Below are positions 1 through 12,639 of a DNA stretch of 64,000 bases, piece by piece (the stretch's first letter is position 1; each line of letters begins with the position of its first letter). A program made the position numbers and the translations under genes. Under the pieces are notes generated by a model that did not search any database, was not told the origin of the DNA, and was given only the letters and a program-made list of their open reading frames with translations. The DNA comes from Elephas maximus indicus (taxonomy: Eukaryota; Chordata; Mammalia; Proboscidea; Elephantidae), in NCBI RefSeq assembly GCF_024166365.1, contig NC_064820.1, positions 139,210,001-139,274,000 of the forward strand, written 5' to 3'.

Positions 1-3000
1 TAGAAAAACAGGGGTAAATAATAAGGTAACCACAAAAGAGAGACGCTATCGTACTCATCAAAATTAAATAAAAGAAAAAAATAGAGACTCAGCAGAAACA
101 AAATCAACAACAACGAATACGAGGAAAGGGCAATATATAAAGATAATCTACTCAGCACATAAAATTAAGTGGGAAAAAGAAACTGTCAACAGCACACAAA
201 AAAAGACATCAAAACGGTAGCACTAAAATCATACCTATCAATAATTACCCTGAATGTAAATGGACTAAATGCACCAATAAAGAGACAGAGAGTGGCAGAA
301 TGGATTAAAAAACAAGATCCGTCTATATGCTGCCTACAAGAGAAACACCTTAGACTTAGAGACACAAACTAAAACTCAAAGGATGGAAAAAATATATCAA
401 GCAAACGATAAGCAAAAAAGAGAAAGAGTGGCAATATTAATTTCTGACAAAATAGACTTTAAAGTTAAAGCCATCATAAAGCATAAGGAAAGAGACTATA
501 TAATGATTAAAGGGACAATACATCAAGAAGATATAACCATATTAAATATTTATGCACCCAATGACAGGGCTGCAAGATACATAAAAAAACTCTATCAGCA
601 TTGAAAAGTGAGATAGACAGCTCCACAATAATAGTAGGAGATGTCAACATACCACATTCAGTTAAGGACAGGACATCCAGAAAGAAGCTCAATAAAGACA
701 CGGAAGATCTAAATGCCACATCAACCAACTTGACCTGGTAGACATATACAGAACACTCCACCCAAGAGCAACCAAGTATACTTTCTTTTCTAGTGCACAT
801 GGAACATTCTCTAGAATAGACCACATATTAGGTCATAAAGCAAGCCTTAGCAGAATCCAAAACACTGAAATATTACAAAGCATCTTCTCTGACCATAAGG
901 CCATAAAAGTGGAAATCAATAACAGGAAAAGCAGGGAAAAGAAATCAAACACTTGGAAACTGAACAATACCGTGCTCAAAAAGTACTGGCTTATAAAAGA
1001 CATTAAGGATGGAATAAAGAAATTCATAGACTCCAATGAGAATGAAAACAGTTCCTATCAGAACCTTTGGTGCTCAGAGACCAATTTATGTCAATAAATG
1101 CACACATCCAAAAAGAAGAAAGGGCCCAAATCAAAGAATTATCCCTACAACTTGAACAAATAGAAAGACAGCAACAAAAGAAACCCACAGGCACCGGAAG
1201 AAAACATAATAAAAATTAGAGCTGAACTAAATGAAGTAGAAAACAGAGAAACAATTGAAAGAATTAACAAGACCAAAAGCTGGTTTTTTTTAAAAATCAA
1301 CAAAATTGATAAACCACTGGCAAAAGTGACAAAAGAAAAACAGGAGTGGAAGCAAATAACCCAAATAAGAAATGAGATCAGCAGACCCAACTGAAATTAA
1401 AAGAATCTTATCAGATTACTATGAAAAATTGTACTCTAACAAATTTGAAAACCTAGAAGAAATGGATGGATTCCTAGAAACACGCTACCTACCTAAACTA
1501 ACACAAGCAGAGGTAGAACAACTAAACAGACCCGTAACAAAAGAAGAGATTGAAAAGGTAATCAAAAACCTCCCAACAAAAGAAGCCCTGACCCAGACGG
1601 CTTCACTGCAGAGTTCTAGCAAACTTTCAGAGAAGAGTTAACACCACTATTACTAAAGGTATCTCAGGGCATAGAAAAGGACTGAATACTACCAAACTCA
1701 TTCTAAGCTACCATATCCCTGATACCAGAACCAGGTAAAGACACCACAAGAAAAGAAAATTATAGACCTATATCCCCCATGAATGTAGATGCAAAAATCC
1801 TCAACAAAATTCTAGCCAATAGAATTCAACAACATATCAAAAAATAATTCACCATGACCAAGTGGGATTCATACCAGGTATGCAGGGATGGTTCAACATT
1901 AGAAAAACAATGAATGTAATCTACCACATAAATAAAACAAAAGATAAGAATCACATGATTTTATCAATTGATGCAGAAAAGGCATTTGACAAAGTTCAAC
2001 ACCCATTCATGATAAAAACACTCAGCAAAATCGGAATAGAAGGAAAATTCCTCAACATAATAAAGAGCATTTATACAGGCCAACAGCCAACATCAATCTA
2101 AATGGAGAGAGCCTGAAAGCATTCCCACTGAGATCGGGGAACCAGACAAGGATGCCGTTTATCACCCCTCTTATTCAACAATGTGTTTGAGGTCCTAACC
2201 AGAGCAATTAGGCTAGACAAAGAAATAAAGGGCATCCAGATTGTCAAGGAAGAAGTCAAAGTATCTCTATTTTCAGATGACATGATCTTACACACAGTAA
2301 ACCCAAAGGAATCCTCCAGAAAACTACAGAAACTAATAGAAGAGTTCAGCAGAGTGTAGGCATACAAGACAAACATACAAAAATCAGCTGGATTCCTCTA
2401 TACCAACAAAAAGAACATCATGTATCTGTATCATGTATCTGTTAGCTACCTGAATGTCTTCTTTAGTGAAGTGTCTATTCATATCTTTTGCCCATTTTTA
2501 AGTAGGGTTATTTGTCTTTTTGTAGTTGAGTTTTTGCAGTATCATGTGAATTTTAGAGACCAGATGCTGATTGGAAATATCATAGCTAAAAACTTTTTCT
2601 CAGTCTGTAGGTAGTCTTTTTACTCTTTTGTCGAAGTCTTTGGATGAGCATAGGTGTTTAATTTTTAGGAGCTCACCAAATCAATGCCATTTACAGTAGC
2701 CCCCAAGAAGATAAAATACTTAGGAATAAATCTTACCAGAGATGTAAAAGACTTACACAAAGAAAACTACAGTACACTTCTGCAAGAAACCAAAAGAGAC
2801 TTACATAAATGGAAAAACGTACCTTGCTCATGGATAGGAAGACTTAACATTATAAAAATGTCTATTCTACCAAAAGTGATCTATACATTTAATGCAATTT
2901 CAATCCAAATCCCAACAACATTCTTTAATGAGATGAAGAAACAAATCACCAACTTCATATGGAAGGGAATGAGGCCCCAGATAAATAAGGCATTACTGAA

Positions 3001-5254
3001 AAAGAAGAACAAAGTGTGAGGCCTTACTTTACCTGATTTCAGAACCTATTATACCTCCACAGTAGTCAAAACAGCCTGGTACTAGTACAACAACAAACAC
3101 ATACACCAATGGAACAGAGTTGAGAATCCAGACATAAATTCATCCACATATGAGCAGTTGATATTTGACAAAGACCCCAAAACAGTTAAATGGGGGAAAG
3201 ACAGTCTTTTTAACAAACGGTGCTGGCGTAAGTGGATACCCATCTGCAAAAAAATGAAACCAGACTCATACCTCACTCCATGCACAAAAACTAGCTCAAA
3301 ATGGATTCAAGACCTAAATATAAAATCTAAAATGATAAAGATCATGGAAGAAAAAATAGGGACAATGTTAGGAGCCCTAATACATGGCATAAACAATACA
3401 CAAAACATTATTAAGAATGCAGAAGAAAAACCAGATAACTGGGAGCTCCTAAAAATCAAACACCTATGCTCATCCAAAGACTTCAACAAAAGAGTAAAAA
3501 GGCTACCTACAGACTGGGAAAAAGTTTTAGCTATGACATTTTCAGTCAGCACCTGATCTCTAAAATCTACATGATACTGCAAAAACTCAACTGCAAAAAG
3601 ACAAATAACCCTATTAAAAAAAGGCAGAAGATATGAATAGACACTTCACTAAAGAAGACATTCAGGTAGCTAACAGATACATGAGGAAATGTTCATGATC
3701 ATTAGCCATTAGAGAAATCCAGATCAAAACTACAATGAGATTTCATCTCATTCCAACTAGACTGACATTAATCCCAAAAACACAAAATAATAAATGTTGG
3801 AGAGGCTGTGGAGAGATTGGAACACTTATACACTGCTGGTGGGAATGTAAAATGGTACAACCACTTTGAAAATCGATTTGGTGCTTCCTTAAAAATCTAG
3901 AAATAGAAAAAAAAAAAAGAACTACCATACAATCCAGCAATCCCACTCCTTGGAATATATCCTAGAGAAATAAAAGCCTTTACACAAACAGATATATGCA
4001 CACCCATGTTTACTGCAGCACTGCTTATAATAACAAAAAGATGGAAGCAACCAAGGTGCCCATCAATGGATGAAAGGATAAATAAATTATGGTATATTCA
4101 CACAATGGAATAGTACTCATCGATAAAGAAGAGTGACGAATCTGTGAAACATTTCATAACGTGGAGGAACCTGGAAGGCATTATACTGAGTGAAATTAGT
4201 CAGCTGCAAAAGGACAAATATTGTATAAAAGACCACTATTATAAGAACTTGAGAAATAGTTTAAACTGAGAAGAAAACATTCTTTTGTGGTTACAAGAAG
4301 AGGGAGGGTGGGAGGGTGAGAGAGGGGTATTCACTCATTAGTTGGCAGATAAGAACTACTTTAGGTGAAGGGAAAGACAACACACAATACACGGGAGGTC
4401 AGGATAACTGGATTAAACCAAAACCAAAGAAGTTTCCTGAATAAACTAAATCCTTCAAAGGCCAGTGTAGCAGGGGCAGGGGTTTGGGGATCATGGTTTC
4501 AGGGGACATCTAAGTCAATTGGCATAATAAAATCTATTAACAAAACATTCTGCATCCTCCTTTGAAGAGTGGCGTCTGGGGTCTTAAACGCTAGCAAGCA
4601 GCCATCTAAGATGCATCAATTGGTCTCAATGCACTTGGATCAAAGGAGAATGAAGAATGCCAAGGACACAAGGCAATTATGAGCCCAAGAGACAGAAAGG
4701 GCCACATGAACCAGAGACAATATCATCCTGAGACCAGAAGAACTAGATGGTGCCCAGCCACAACCAATGACTGCCCTGACAGAGAACACAACAGAGTACC
4801 CCTGAGGGAGCAGGAGAACAGTGGGATGCAGACCTCAAATTCTCATAAAAAGACCAGACTTAATGGTCTGACTGAGACTATAAGGACCCCAGTGGTCATG
4901 GTCCCCAGACCTTCTGTTGGCCTGGGACAGGAACCATTCCTGGAGCCAACTCTTCAGACATGAATTGGACTTGAAATTGGGTTGGAGAGGGATGCTGGTG
5001 AGAAGTGTGCTTCTGGGATCGGGTGGATGCTTGAGACTATGTTGGCATCTCCTCCCTGGAGGGGAGATGAGAGGGTAGAGGGGGTTAGACGCTGGTGAAA
5101 TGGACACGAAAAGAGAGAGTGGAGGGAGAGAGCGGGCTGTCTCATTAGGGGGAGATTAATAAGGAGTATGTAGCAAGGTGTATATAAGTTTTTATGTGAG
5201 AGACTGACTTGATTTATAAACTTTCAGTTAAAGAGCAAGTATAAAAAAAAAAAT
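1..5254 (+). mobile_element. Long, inactivated L1 LINE (ORF2 and 3' UTR), cut by the window edge
   Basis: This is an L1 non-LTR retrotransposon, whose ORF2 protein supplies endonuclease and reverse transcriptase for copying by target-primed reverse transcription. The first 168 bases look like the inter-ORF region. The endonuclease start follows at about 169-372 (LNVNGLNAPIKRQRVAEW), reverse transcriptase blocks at 1862-2101 ([16 protein letters not shown]), the catalytic FSDD at 2271-2282 (usually FADD), and the 3' part of ORF2 at 2684-4200. A G-rich 3' UTR ends in an A tail near 5243-5254. Many stops and frameshifts break ORF2, so the copy is dead. A 243-base inverted block sits at 2432-2674 and is listed separately. 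The same family recurs at 13108 and 44772. Confidence 0.9.
2432..2674 (-). repeat. Inverted copy of a downstream segment of the same L1
   Basis: Within the plus-strand L1 this stretch reads backwards. It is the reverse complement of 3443-3683 in the same element, roughly 93% identical by eye. The L1 reading breaks after the 'taccaacaaaaagaac' motif near 2401 and resumes at 2675 with only about 12-15 L1 bases missing. A short direct duplication of 'catgtatctgtat' marks the left junction (2419-2431), and the right junction falls in GAGCTC. Ordinary L1 twin priming inverts sequence but does not duplicate it, so a templated insertion is more likely. Confidence 0.8.
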
Positions 5255-5255
5255 A

Positions 5256-5960
5256 CACAAATCCTAAAAGTTTACTCTGACGATGAAGTTGGCATTTTGT
5301 CGGTTGCAGTAATAACTCCACTTGTGGAAGGTTCTGGATCATCTGGATTATTCCTGGGAATGGGGGTGGCATTTCTACGAAGAAAATTAGTGAGAGTTGT
5401 CTGTATCATCCTGTTCTTTTTTTCTTCATGTATTTTGCACTAACGTCTCGCTGCTTCCCGAGACTGCCTGTCAACTTTAGCAAAGTAATCAGCCTTTGGG
5501 TCCATGTTTTCAAGACCCTGAAGCCCCTGGTTTAATTTAGAAAAAACTCCAGATAATCCTTTTGCTGTAAAATGTTTTGACAACTTCTCTCCTTCCTCTT
5601 CTTCTTTCTATCTTCCTTCTTCAGTATTTTCCTCTTCAGAATCCATTGTCAATTTCCCTTCTTTGTGATCTATGCGCTGTTCCACATCGGCGGTATCAAG
5701 TTCTAAACTCAGCATTCTTGCCATATGGATGATTTTTCCACTGATCTCTTCCATCATATCATCCTGATCGGATGCATGGAGCTTGTTCACATAACTCAGC
5801 AATTTTTTTCATTATTCCCTGCATGCGTTTTCTCATAACTTCCTCCCAGGAAGACTCAGTGTTCCAGATACACCGACGGTCATAAGTGCAATTCATCAAA
5901 TACATCAGAAGTCAGGGACTACCTAAAAGGTCATCTTTTTCCTTAGGCCTTCAGGGTTTT
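5256..5960 (-). pseudogene. Degraded C-terminal part of a Tigger/pogo-like transposase
   Basis: Read on the minus strand, this gives protein-like fragments with one frame change and stops. The first has the pattern DTADVEQRIDHKEGKLTMDS (about 5638-5700), resembling the 'DDVEELLxxHxxELT' block of Tigger transposases. The next contains LNQGLQGLENMDPKADYFAK and then EEKKNRMIQTTLTNFLRR, close to the 'EEKKKxxxQTSLDxFLK' end of the pogo family. It finishes with an acidic, Ser-rich tail and stop near 5278. The A tail of the neighbouring L1 cuts it off downstream. It could be a Tigger fossil or a pseudogene of a TIGD-like domesticated gene. Family recognition is from memory. Confidence 0.5.
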
Positions 5961-7984
5961 CTGTCTTGCTTCAGAAGTATTTCTCCACTCATTCCAACAC
6001 TGTTGTTTAACTTATACATTTAAATATCTAATAGAAGGTTAACTCAATAAATGTTGTATCATTGCCAAGTAGTCATCACAACAGAAATTTAATCTTTAAT
6101 ATTTTGTCAATAATTGTAATTTATTATATAGTTGCAGTGTACCATGTCAGAGGCTAGAAAGGCCAAACACTCCCTTTCCAGCCTCTGCTGCATCAAAGGC
6201 AGGTCATGGGACAGGGTTTGGCTAGAGAGGTATAAGAAGTCTACTGGGACTTCTGAAAAATCTTTGTTTTCTGATCAAAGGGACCAGTATGAGCCACTGT
6301 TCTTCCCCTCCCCTTCCTGTAAGATCACAGACTTGATAATGAGAGGCACAGCCCCATCTTGTGACTATGAAGAAAAGACCACTAGATCTACAGAAAAGCC
6401 ACATAAACCTGACGTTGTTAAGCCCCTGAACCAGGGAGAGCAGCACCTACATCCGACTTCCTGTTAAGTAAAGGGAAAAATACGGTTTAACTACAATTCA
6501 GCAGGGTATGAATTTAGTTTCCATACTATTTGGATGTTAGTAATTGCCCATAACTCAAATCAGCTAACATGTATTGAATGCCTAATACTTCCAGGTTCAT
6601 TGATAGATGACGTCATAATGAACCCTTACAACAATGGGTACATTTACAATCAGTTCACAAAATTGTGGCCCAAAAAGCTCAGCCATTTGTTCAAAGGCTA
6701 CACACAGTGGATGACAGAGTCAGGATTCACACCTGTGTCTTCTGAATCTTGATTTTGGGCTTCTCTATTTCAGATATCTGGAAACACTCATATATATTGA
6801 AAGAACAGTTTAAAAGTATGCATTCAACAGGAACTTTCCAGCTTTCAAAGACTAAAAACCACTTTATAAGGAAGTTTCACTTATACCAAAACTCATAATG
6901 CTTAAATTCACTGAGTACATTAAACTGGCCTATTGGTTTTCATTTTTATGTAGAGGAAGCTGTGTTCTCTATTATGGAGAAATGATCTGTTATAAAATAA
7001 AGACTGGACCCCAAGGAACATTAAAAAGAGAAAAAAAGGTACAAAAAAATGCTATGTTACAAAAGTCAACAGAGATGGAGTATGATTGTAATAGTTACTT
7101 CTCACTTGGGCCAAGGATGGAATATGGGATTCTGGAGCATTCTCTTACAAACACATTTTCTTCTACATTCATAACACTACAATGGCTGGCAATCCCTTTT
7201 CATACAGAAAGTCTTTCAGAAGAGGAAAAGAAAAATAAGTTGTCTTTTAAAAAAAAAAAAAAAACTTGTAGGACGGGGAAAAGATTTGGCAAAGGGCAGC
7301 ATAAGAACAAGCTGTGGAAAGGCATTACAAAGTCAAAGAGAGCTGGGTGACTACTCAGATGCCCACAGACTTAATAAGATAAATTCCTCCAGGCTCTTAA
7401 AAGATAATGAGCACGACAATTATTTTCTCAGGGCACAGAAGCAGGATAAGGAATTACTGCTGTTTTCAGATGTAATAACAACAAACTGAACAGCTCAGAA
7501 ATGTCATCCTCAAGCAGTTGCTCTTATTTGAGCAAAGAGATGTTAATCACAGGTGAGCCTTGCCAGTGGCTCTCCAATCACAGAAGTCAGGGCTCGTTTG
7601 CAATTCAAGCGTGAGGTTCTCAAATCACACCTGATATTAACTAGGTACTGCAATAAGTAGATGTGCAGCAACCAGAAATCTAATGATTTCCAAGTCAGCT
7701 GTCTATTTGTCCTAGTCGGCAAACAGCACGTATTTACTCTGCTTTCGGACAAAGTAAGTCAAATGGATGCCAGAAATACAGGAAGAAAGCATTGATTCAG
7801 GAACATATGTTGCTGTGCGATAGATCTTTTGACATAATAATAATTGCTATTTATTTTATGCATTAAGATTAATTTCCAGGTCCAAGCACAAATATTGTAT
7901 TCTGTTCAAATCTATTAAGTTTTCAGAGGAAATAACATAGGGATGTGGATAATATCACAACTCCTCTAAACTTCATTTGTTGTT
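5961..7984. other. No gene seen; mostly unique sequence with one MIR
   Basis: Short ORFs occur in all frames but none has splice context, composition or a family match. The only recognisable element is the MIR at about 6555-6750. An A-run at 7248-7264 may mark an old retroposed end, but I could not name a source. Confidence 0.5.
6555..6750 (+). repeat. MIR-type ancient SINE
   Basis: The order 'tattgaatgcctaat', a middle with 'acccttacaacaa', then 'gatgacagagtcaggattcacacctgtgtcttctga' (seen in parts) follows the MIR core and tail. It is strongly diverged. Confidence 0.5.
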
Positions 7985-9415
7985 GTTTCTGCTGTTGTCA
8001 ATTTTGGACTTTTAATTTTATTATTAAATATTTCAAAACCTACAAAAAATTGAAAAAAGAACAATACACACCATTCATCTGCAGTCACAAAAATATTAAC
8101 ATTTTGCCACACTATAATTTCCTCCCTCCCTTTGTTCCTTCCTTCTTTCCTGTATCTGGATTAATCTGACACTGTTTTTTTTATATAACATTATTACGTG
8201 TGTGTGTGTACTTTTTTGCTGAACTGTTTGAAAATGAATTGCTGACATCGCGACACTTCACCTCTACATACTTTACCACACATCTGCTAACAATAAGGTC
8301 ATTCTTCTACATGACCACAGTATCACTTTCAGATACCCACATTCAGATTTCCTCAGTTACCCAAAATTGTCTTTCAAATTTATTTTATTTTTAAAAATAG
8401 GTCCAAATTAAGGTTCACATGTTGTATTTGGTTGTGTCTCTTTAATTTCTTTAATATGTCTTCTAGAAAAGCACTCTGCCTTTTGTTTTGGCTTCGTTGG
8501 CATTGAAATATCCAGGCCAGTGGTCTTACATAACATCCCACATTCTAGATTTGGTTGTTTCTTCACAATTAGATTCAGGTTAAATATTTTGGCATAAATA
8601 CTACTTAGGTGATGTTGTGTACTTCTTATGGTATCATGTATCCATTCTAAAGGTTCATTTTCCTTGGCTATTAAAACTGTGGGGTGATTCTTTGATACCA
8701 TATGAATATCCCATTACCCCAACAATATTTCAATCAAAAGTTTTAGTATTCATTGGTAATCCTTGTTTGAATCACATTTGCAGCAAAATGATAATTTTTA
8801 AATAATCTTCTTTTTCTACACCTATTAATGAAAAAAAATTTTTTTATTAATGAATAATCTTCTATAAGGAAGCCCCCCTCTTTTACTTCCTCTCTCTCTT
8901 TTTCTCTCTCCGTTCTCTGTATCATTATACTAACCCACTGCTGTCAAGTTGATTTCAACTCATAGCGACCCTATAGGACAGAGTAGAACTACCCCATAGG
9001 GTTTCCAAGACTGAAATCTTTACGAGAGGAGACTGCCACATTTTCTCCCACAGAGCAACTGGTGTCTTTGAGCCACTGACCTTCAAGTTAATAACCGAGT
9101 GCCACCATGGCTCCTTTGTATCATTATAGATTCATGGATTTTCCTTATTCAATGTGATATAATCAGTTACCATCATTATTCTTTTTAATGTTCAAATTGC
9201 CTCATATTTGTGCAGTGGAAGCCCTTTCATCCAGGCTTCTGTTGTTCTTTTGATATGACCCTATTAGTCTTTGAGCACTTCCTTGCTTCAAGGAATGACA
9301 AAATATCATGGCTTACCTTGTGCTTTACCTTACCTAGTCTTGGGATCAGCCATTTCTCAATGGAGCTCTGGTTTCTTTTAATAGAAACCAATATCTGGGT
9401 GTTGTAGCCACTTTA
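7985..9415. mobile_element. Old L1 (L1M-type) 3' region, interrupted by an AfroSINE
   Basis: Several phrases match the long non-coding 3' part of old mammalian L1 families: 'attaacattttgccacac', 'ggttcacatgttgtatttgg', 'gtcttctagaaaagcac', 'tagattcaggttaaatat', 'gaaaccaatatctgggt'. The two halves, 7985-8929 and 9117-9415, are collinear around the inserted SINE. I did not settle the strand. Confidence 0.6.
8930..9116 (-). mobile_element. AfroSINE with a 12-bp target-site duplication
   Basis: Reading the minus strand: a tRNA-like head, then 'ggcagtctcctctcgtaaag', then the tail 'ctatgagttgaaatcaactt'. Identical 12-base repeats TGTATCATTATA flank it at 8918-8929 and 9117-9128. That is a clean LINE-mediated insertion into the older L1. 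Confidence 0.9.
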
Positions 9416-10052
9416 GAGACACAGGATAGACCCTCACCTAAAATTTGGTTTGGATGTGAAGACTGATAATGGCACACACATACTAAGAGGGCATGAAAAG
9501 TTTTATTACTTACATAATGAGGCTTTCTGAGAAGGGCAGGGCAGACCCCCCAAGTCTGACATTGCTTAAGAGAGTGGGGAAAAGAGATTGGCATGGGTTT
9601 TTATGATAGTGAAGGGGTGGGGCTATGGTAAATGTTCCTGAATACAGGTAAGAGTTTACTTGGTTTGAATTTCATGCCGGCACCAAAGGAAAAAGCACCA
9701 GGGCCTTCTTACCAGCTCACCCAGATGTGGGACAGGAGAGGAAGAGGGAAAGGTAAGGTTTAAAGGCAGTCAAAGATCAAACATCAAAAAATGCAGTCAG
9801 ACTCCTTATTACACTGAGCTACACTTATATTCTTTTAAGTAAGGTTATAAAACAAAGATCTAATACATAGATACTATGAGTGCCCAAATCCCCCTTACAG
9901 GGAACACTTGAAGTACATGGAATAAGAACACAGGACACTTCAGCTTTCTGAGGGGGAAAAAAAAAGTCTTTAAATACACAGTATTATTATCAAAATCAGT
10001 CCTTTCCAAGGTACTTCACATTTTCAAATTTTTTCTAATTATGGGTACCAAA
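9416..10052. other. No gene seen
   Basis: Unassigned sequence. Part of it (about 9480-9790) has the feel of an old LTR in reverse orientation ('aaaagttttattacttac'), but I could not place it. Confidence 0.4.
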
Positions 10053-10252
10053 TCAAACCCATCGCCTTCGAGTTGATTCAGACTCACAGCAACCCTATAG
10101 GACAGAGTAGAACTGCCTCAAGGGGGTTCCAACACTGTAATCTTTATGGAAGCAGATCTCCACATTTTCCTCCTGGGGAATGGCTGGTGGGTTCTAACCA
10201 CCAACATTTTGATTAGCAGCCGAGCACTTAACCATTGTACTACCAGGCCTGC
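10053..10252 (-). mobile_element. AfroSINE
   Basis: Minus-strand copy with the tail near 10053-10115 ('ccctataggacagagtagaa' on the plus strand) and the tRNA-like head near 10225-10252. About full length and moderately diverged. Confidence 0.85.
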
Positions 10253-10549
10253 TTTCACTGATAAGTAGGGCCACCATTTTTCTGTCTAGAAAATCAACTT
10301 CACGAAGGATGTGTGCTTTCATACCACAGGGCTCATCAGGCAATGAAAGGATTTTAAGCTTATCTCGCAGGACACTATGACCATTCTCAGGGCTTTTACA
10401 TTCCATATGAAATGTTAGATTGAAACAACTCATCATTAAATGAATTAGTAGAAATAACCATTACATTTAAACCCTCAGAAAATAAATCTGTATATATTTG
10501 TCAAAGCATAATAGTGATAATAAAAATAAAAACATAACAATGGTAATAA

Positions 10550-10745
10550 GAATAACATCAGCTACACTTACTGTGTGCGTTTTAGTTCCAGGCACTCTGC
10601 CAAGCACATCACAGTCTTCCTCATAACAATTCATTGGATTAAATGTTAATATTTTTTCAATTTTGCAATGAGGAAATTGAAGCCCAGAGAGGTTAAACAA
10701 TATGACCTATGCTGCACAGTAGGTAAGTGAAGGAGAGAGGGTTCA
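10550..10745 (+). repeat. MIR-type ancient SINE
   Basis: Typical MIR order: 'ttccaggcactctgccaagc', 'cctcataacaat', 'gaggaaattgaagcccagag', 'aggttaaac'. Diverged. Confidence 0.7.
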
Positions 10746-11232
10746 AACATTATGCAAGCAGATGTTATTGAAAATTACACATTTCAAAATTTTAATTTAG
10801 TTCTGAAAACACAGCATAGATTGGTTTCCACTGAAGAATACTAAAGAATAAGAAGTTCCAAACTGGTTCTGATTTTAACCTAGTCAGGATGAGTTTTATT
10901 ATGTTCTATTATTTTTTTCCTCAGAATATTAAGGGTACAAAATCTAAAATAGCAAGTATTCAAATGACTAGGCATTGAGCAGATGGATTGTTTGGACTTT
11001 TCCAGTCATAAGGGTCACATCAAAAATCATTTTGGAATTCAGTCATGTAGGCTCTGTAAGGTTCTCAAAGTGATTTTCTTCTGTCGAAATCCAGATACAG
11101 TTACATAGTGAAATGAGAGCAGTATTGATTTCAAAAGTAGCCATAGATGGATGAGTCAAAAAAAATATGTATTGTTCAATCACTGCTTGGCCTTGAACTA
11201 GGGAGATCTCAATATAACATTTATAGTGTTAT

Positions 11233-11274
11233 AGGTCGCTATGAGTCAGAATCGACTAGACAGCACTGGGTTTT
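11233..11274 (+). repeat. AfroSINE 3' tail fragment
   Basis: Only the tail 'ggtcgctatgagtcagaatc' and following bases remain. Confidence 0.65.
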
Positions 11275-11336
11275 ATTCTATATGATTTATATCTTTCAAA
11301 GCACTTTCACACATTATTTCATTTAGTCTCAATAAT

Positions 11337-11524
11337 GAGTCAGTTCTGATGTACAGAGATCCCATATATTGCAGTGTAGAGCTGCACTCTATAGGATTTT
11401 CAAGGCCGTGATCTTCTGGAAGCAGATCACCAGGCCTTTCTTCTGAGGCACCTCGGGGTGTACTTGAACTGCCAGACTTTCAGTTAGAAGGCAAGTGTTT
11501 AACCGTTTACACCACCCAGGGACA
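11337..11524 (-). mobile_element. Older AfroSINE variant
   Basis: Minus-strand copy of the variant with 'ggttttcaaggccgtgatct' in the middle region. It is more diverged than the main group and shares its form with 21050, 26216 and 50374. Confidence 0.7.
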
Positions 11525-11997
11525 ACCCAGTGCTAATGACAGAAAATTTAGACACACACACAGTGACATGTAGAACAAATGTCACATGTAATTAAACAAT
11601 ATGTGTACTGAGGTAAGGGTATTGTGTCAAACACCTTTTATAGCCTGTCTTACATCCCCTTACATCCCCTTGCTCAAGATATTGCTGTGGCAACCAGATG
11701 ACAAAATGACACCTCAGCTGTACTGCTTATCACTTGCCTTCTGCCCCAAGTTTCTCTATCCAGTGAGATTCTGGGCTATGCTGGGTCATATGGAAACCTG
11801 GAAGCACAAGAGCATTAACAGGCATGAAGCAACTCTTGATAGGAATTGGTAGATAAACACCCTCTTCTTCCCGGTCCCTGGTGGACAATCTGAGGCAGAT
11901 ACTATGTAGTTCCAGTGGGACTCCAGCAGGGTTGAGCTGCGCCCAGTCATCTACTTAATAATACATACTCAGATTGACTTTCATTCTTTCTCTGAGT

Positions 11998-12203
11998 AGA
12001 AGCCCTTGCAGTACAGTGGTTAAGCACTCAGCGGCTAACCAAAACTTCAGCAGTTTGAACCCACCAGCTGCTCTGTGGAAGAAAGATGTGGCAATCTCTT
12101 CCTGTAAAGATTACAGCCTTGAAAATCGTATGGGTCTGTTCTACTTTGTGACATAGGGCCACTATGAGTTAGAATCAACTCGACAGCAATGGGTTTTGGT
12201 TTA
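11998..12203 (+). mobile_element. AfroSINE, nearly full length
   Basis: Plus-strand copy: tRNA-like head with 'agtggttaagcactcagcgg' (A-box region) and 'cagtttgaacccaccagc' (B-box region), then 'gtaaagattacagccttg' and the tail 'gagttagaatcaactcgaca'. Confidence 0.85.
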
Positions 12204-12252
12204 TTCTCCTGAGTCAGAATCAACCTGATAGCAACAGTTTTTTTGGGTTTTT

Positions 12253-12256
<4 letters not shown>

Positions 12257-12283
<27 letters not shown>
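12257..12283. repeat. (TG)n microsatellite
   Basis: About 13 uninterrupted TG units following a T-rich run behind a SINE tail. Confidence 0.9.
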
Positions 12284-12287
<4 letters not shown>

Positions 12288-12325
12288 AGATTTGATTACA
12301 GTAGTTAATTAATTAAAAAAAAAAA

Positions 12326-12391
12326 AACCATTGATTTGATTCCGACTCATAGTGACGCTATAAGACAGAGTAGAACTGCCCCATAGGGTTT
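12326..12391 (-). repeat. AfroSINE 3' fragment
   Basis: Carries the tail region only ('acagagtagaactgccccat'). The rest is absent. Confidence 0.7.
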
Positions 12392-12639
12392 GTTAATTAA
12401 TAAAGAGTTAATATTTACATCAAGAAACTTTTATTTCCTGGTAACCACTCAGTAAGCCCTTGTCATAATATCTACTTTTGGGGAAAATCCACCAAATCAG
12501 AGAGTTTAAGTCACTTACAAAACAGCCAGTTAATGTTGGAGGTAGAATTACAAACTAAATCTCCTGTCTCTTTACCGGATATGATTCTCTGGCACAGTTA
12601 ACCTTCTTGAAGTAAAAGCATGGACTCTTAAGTCACATT

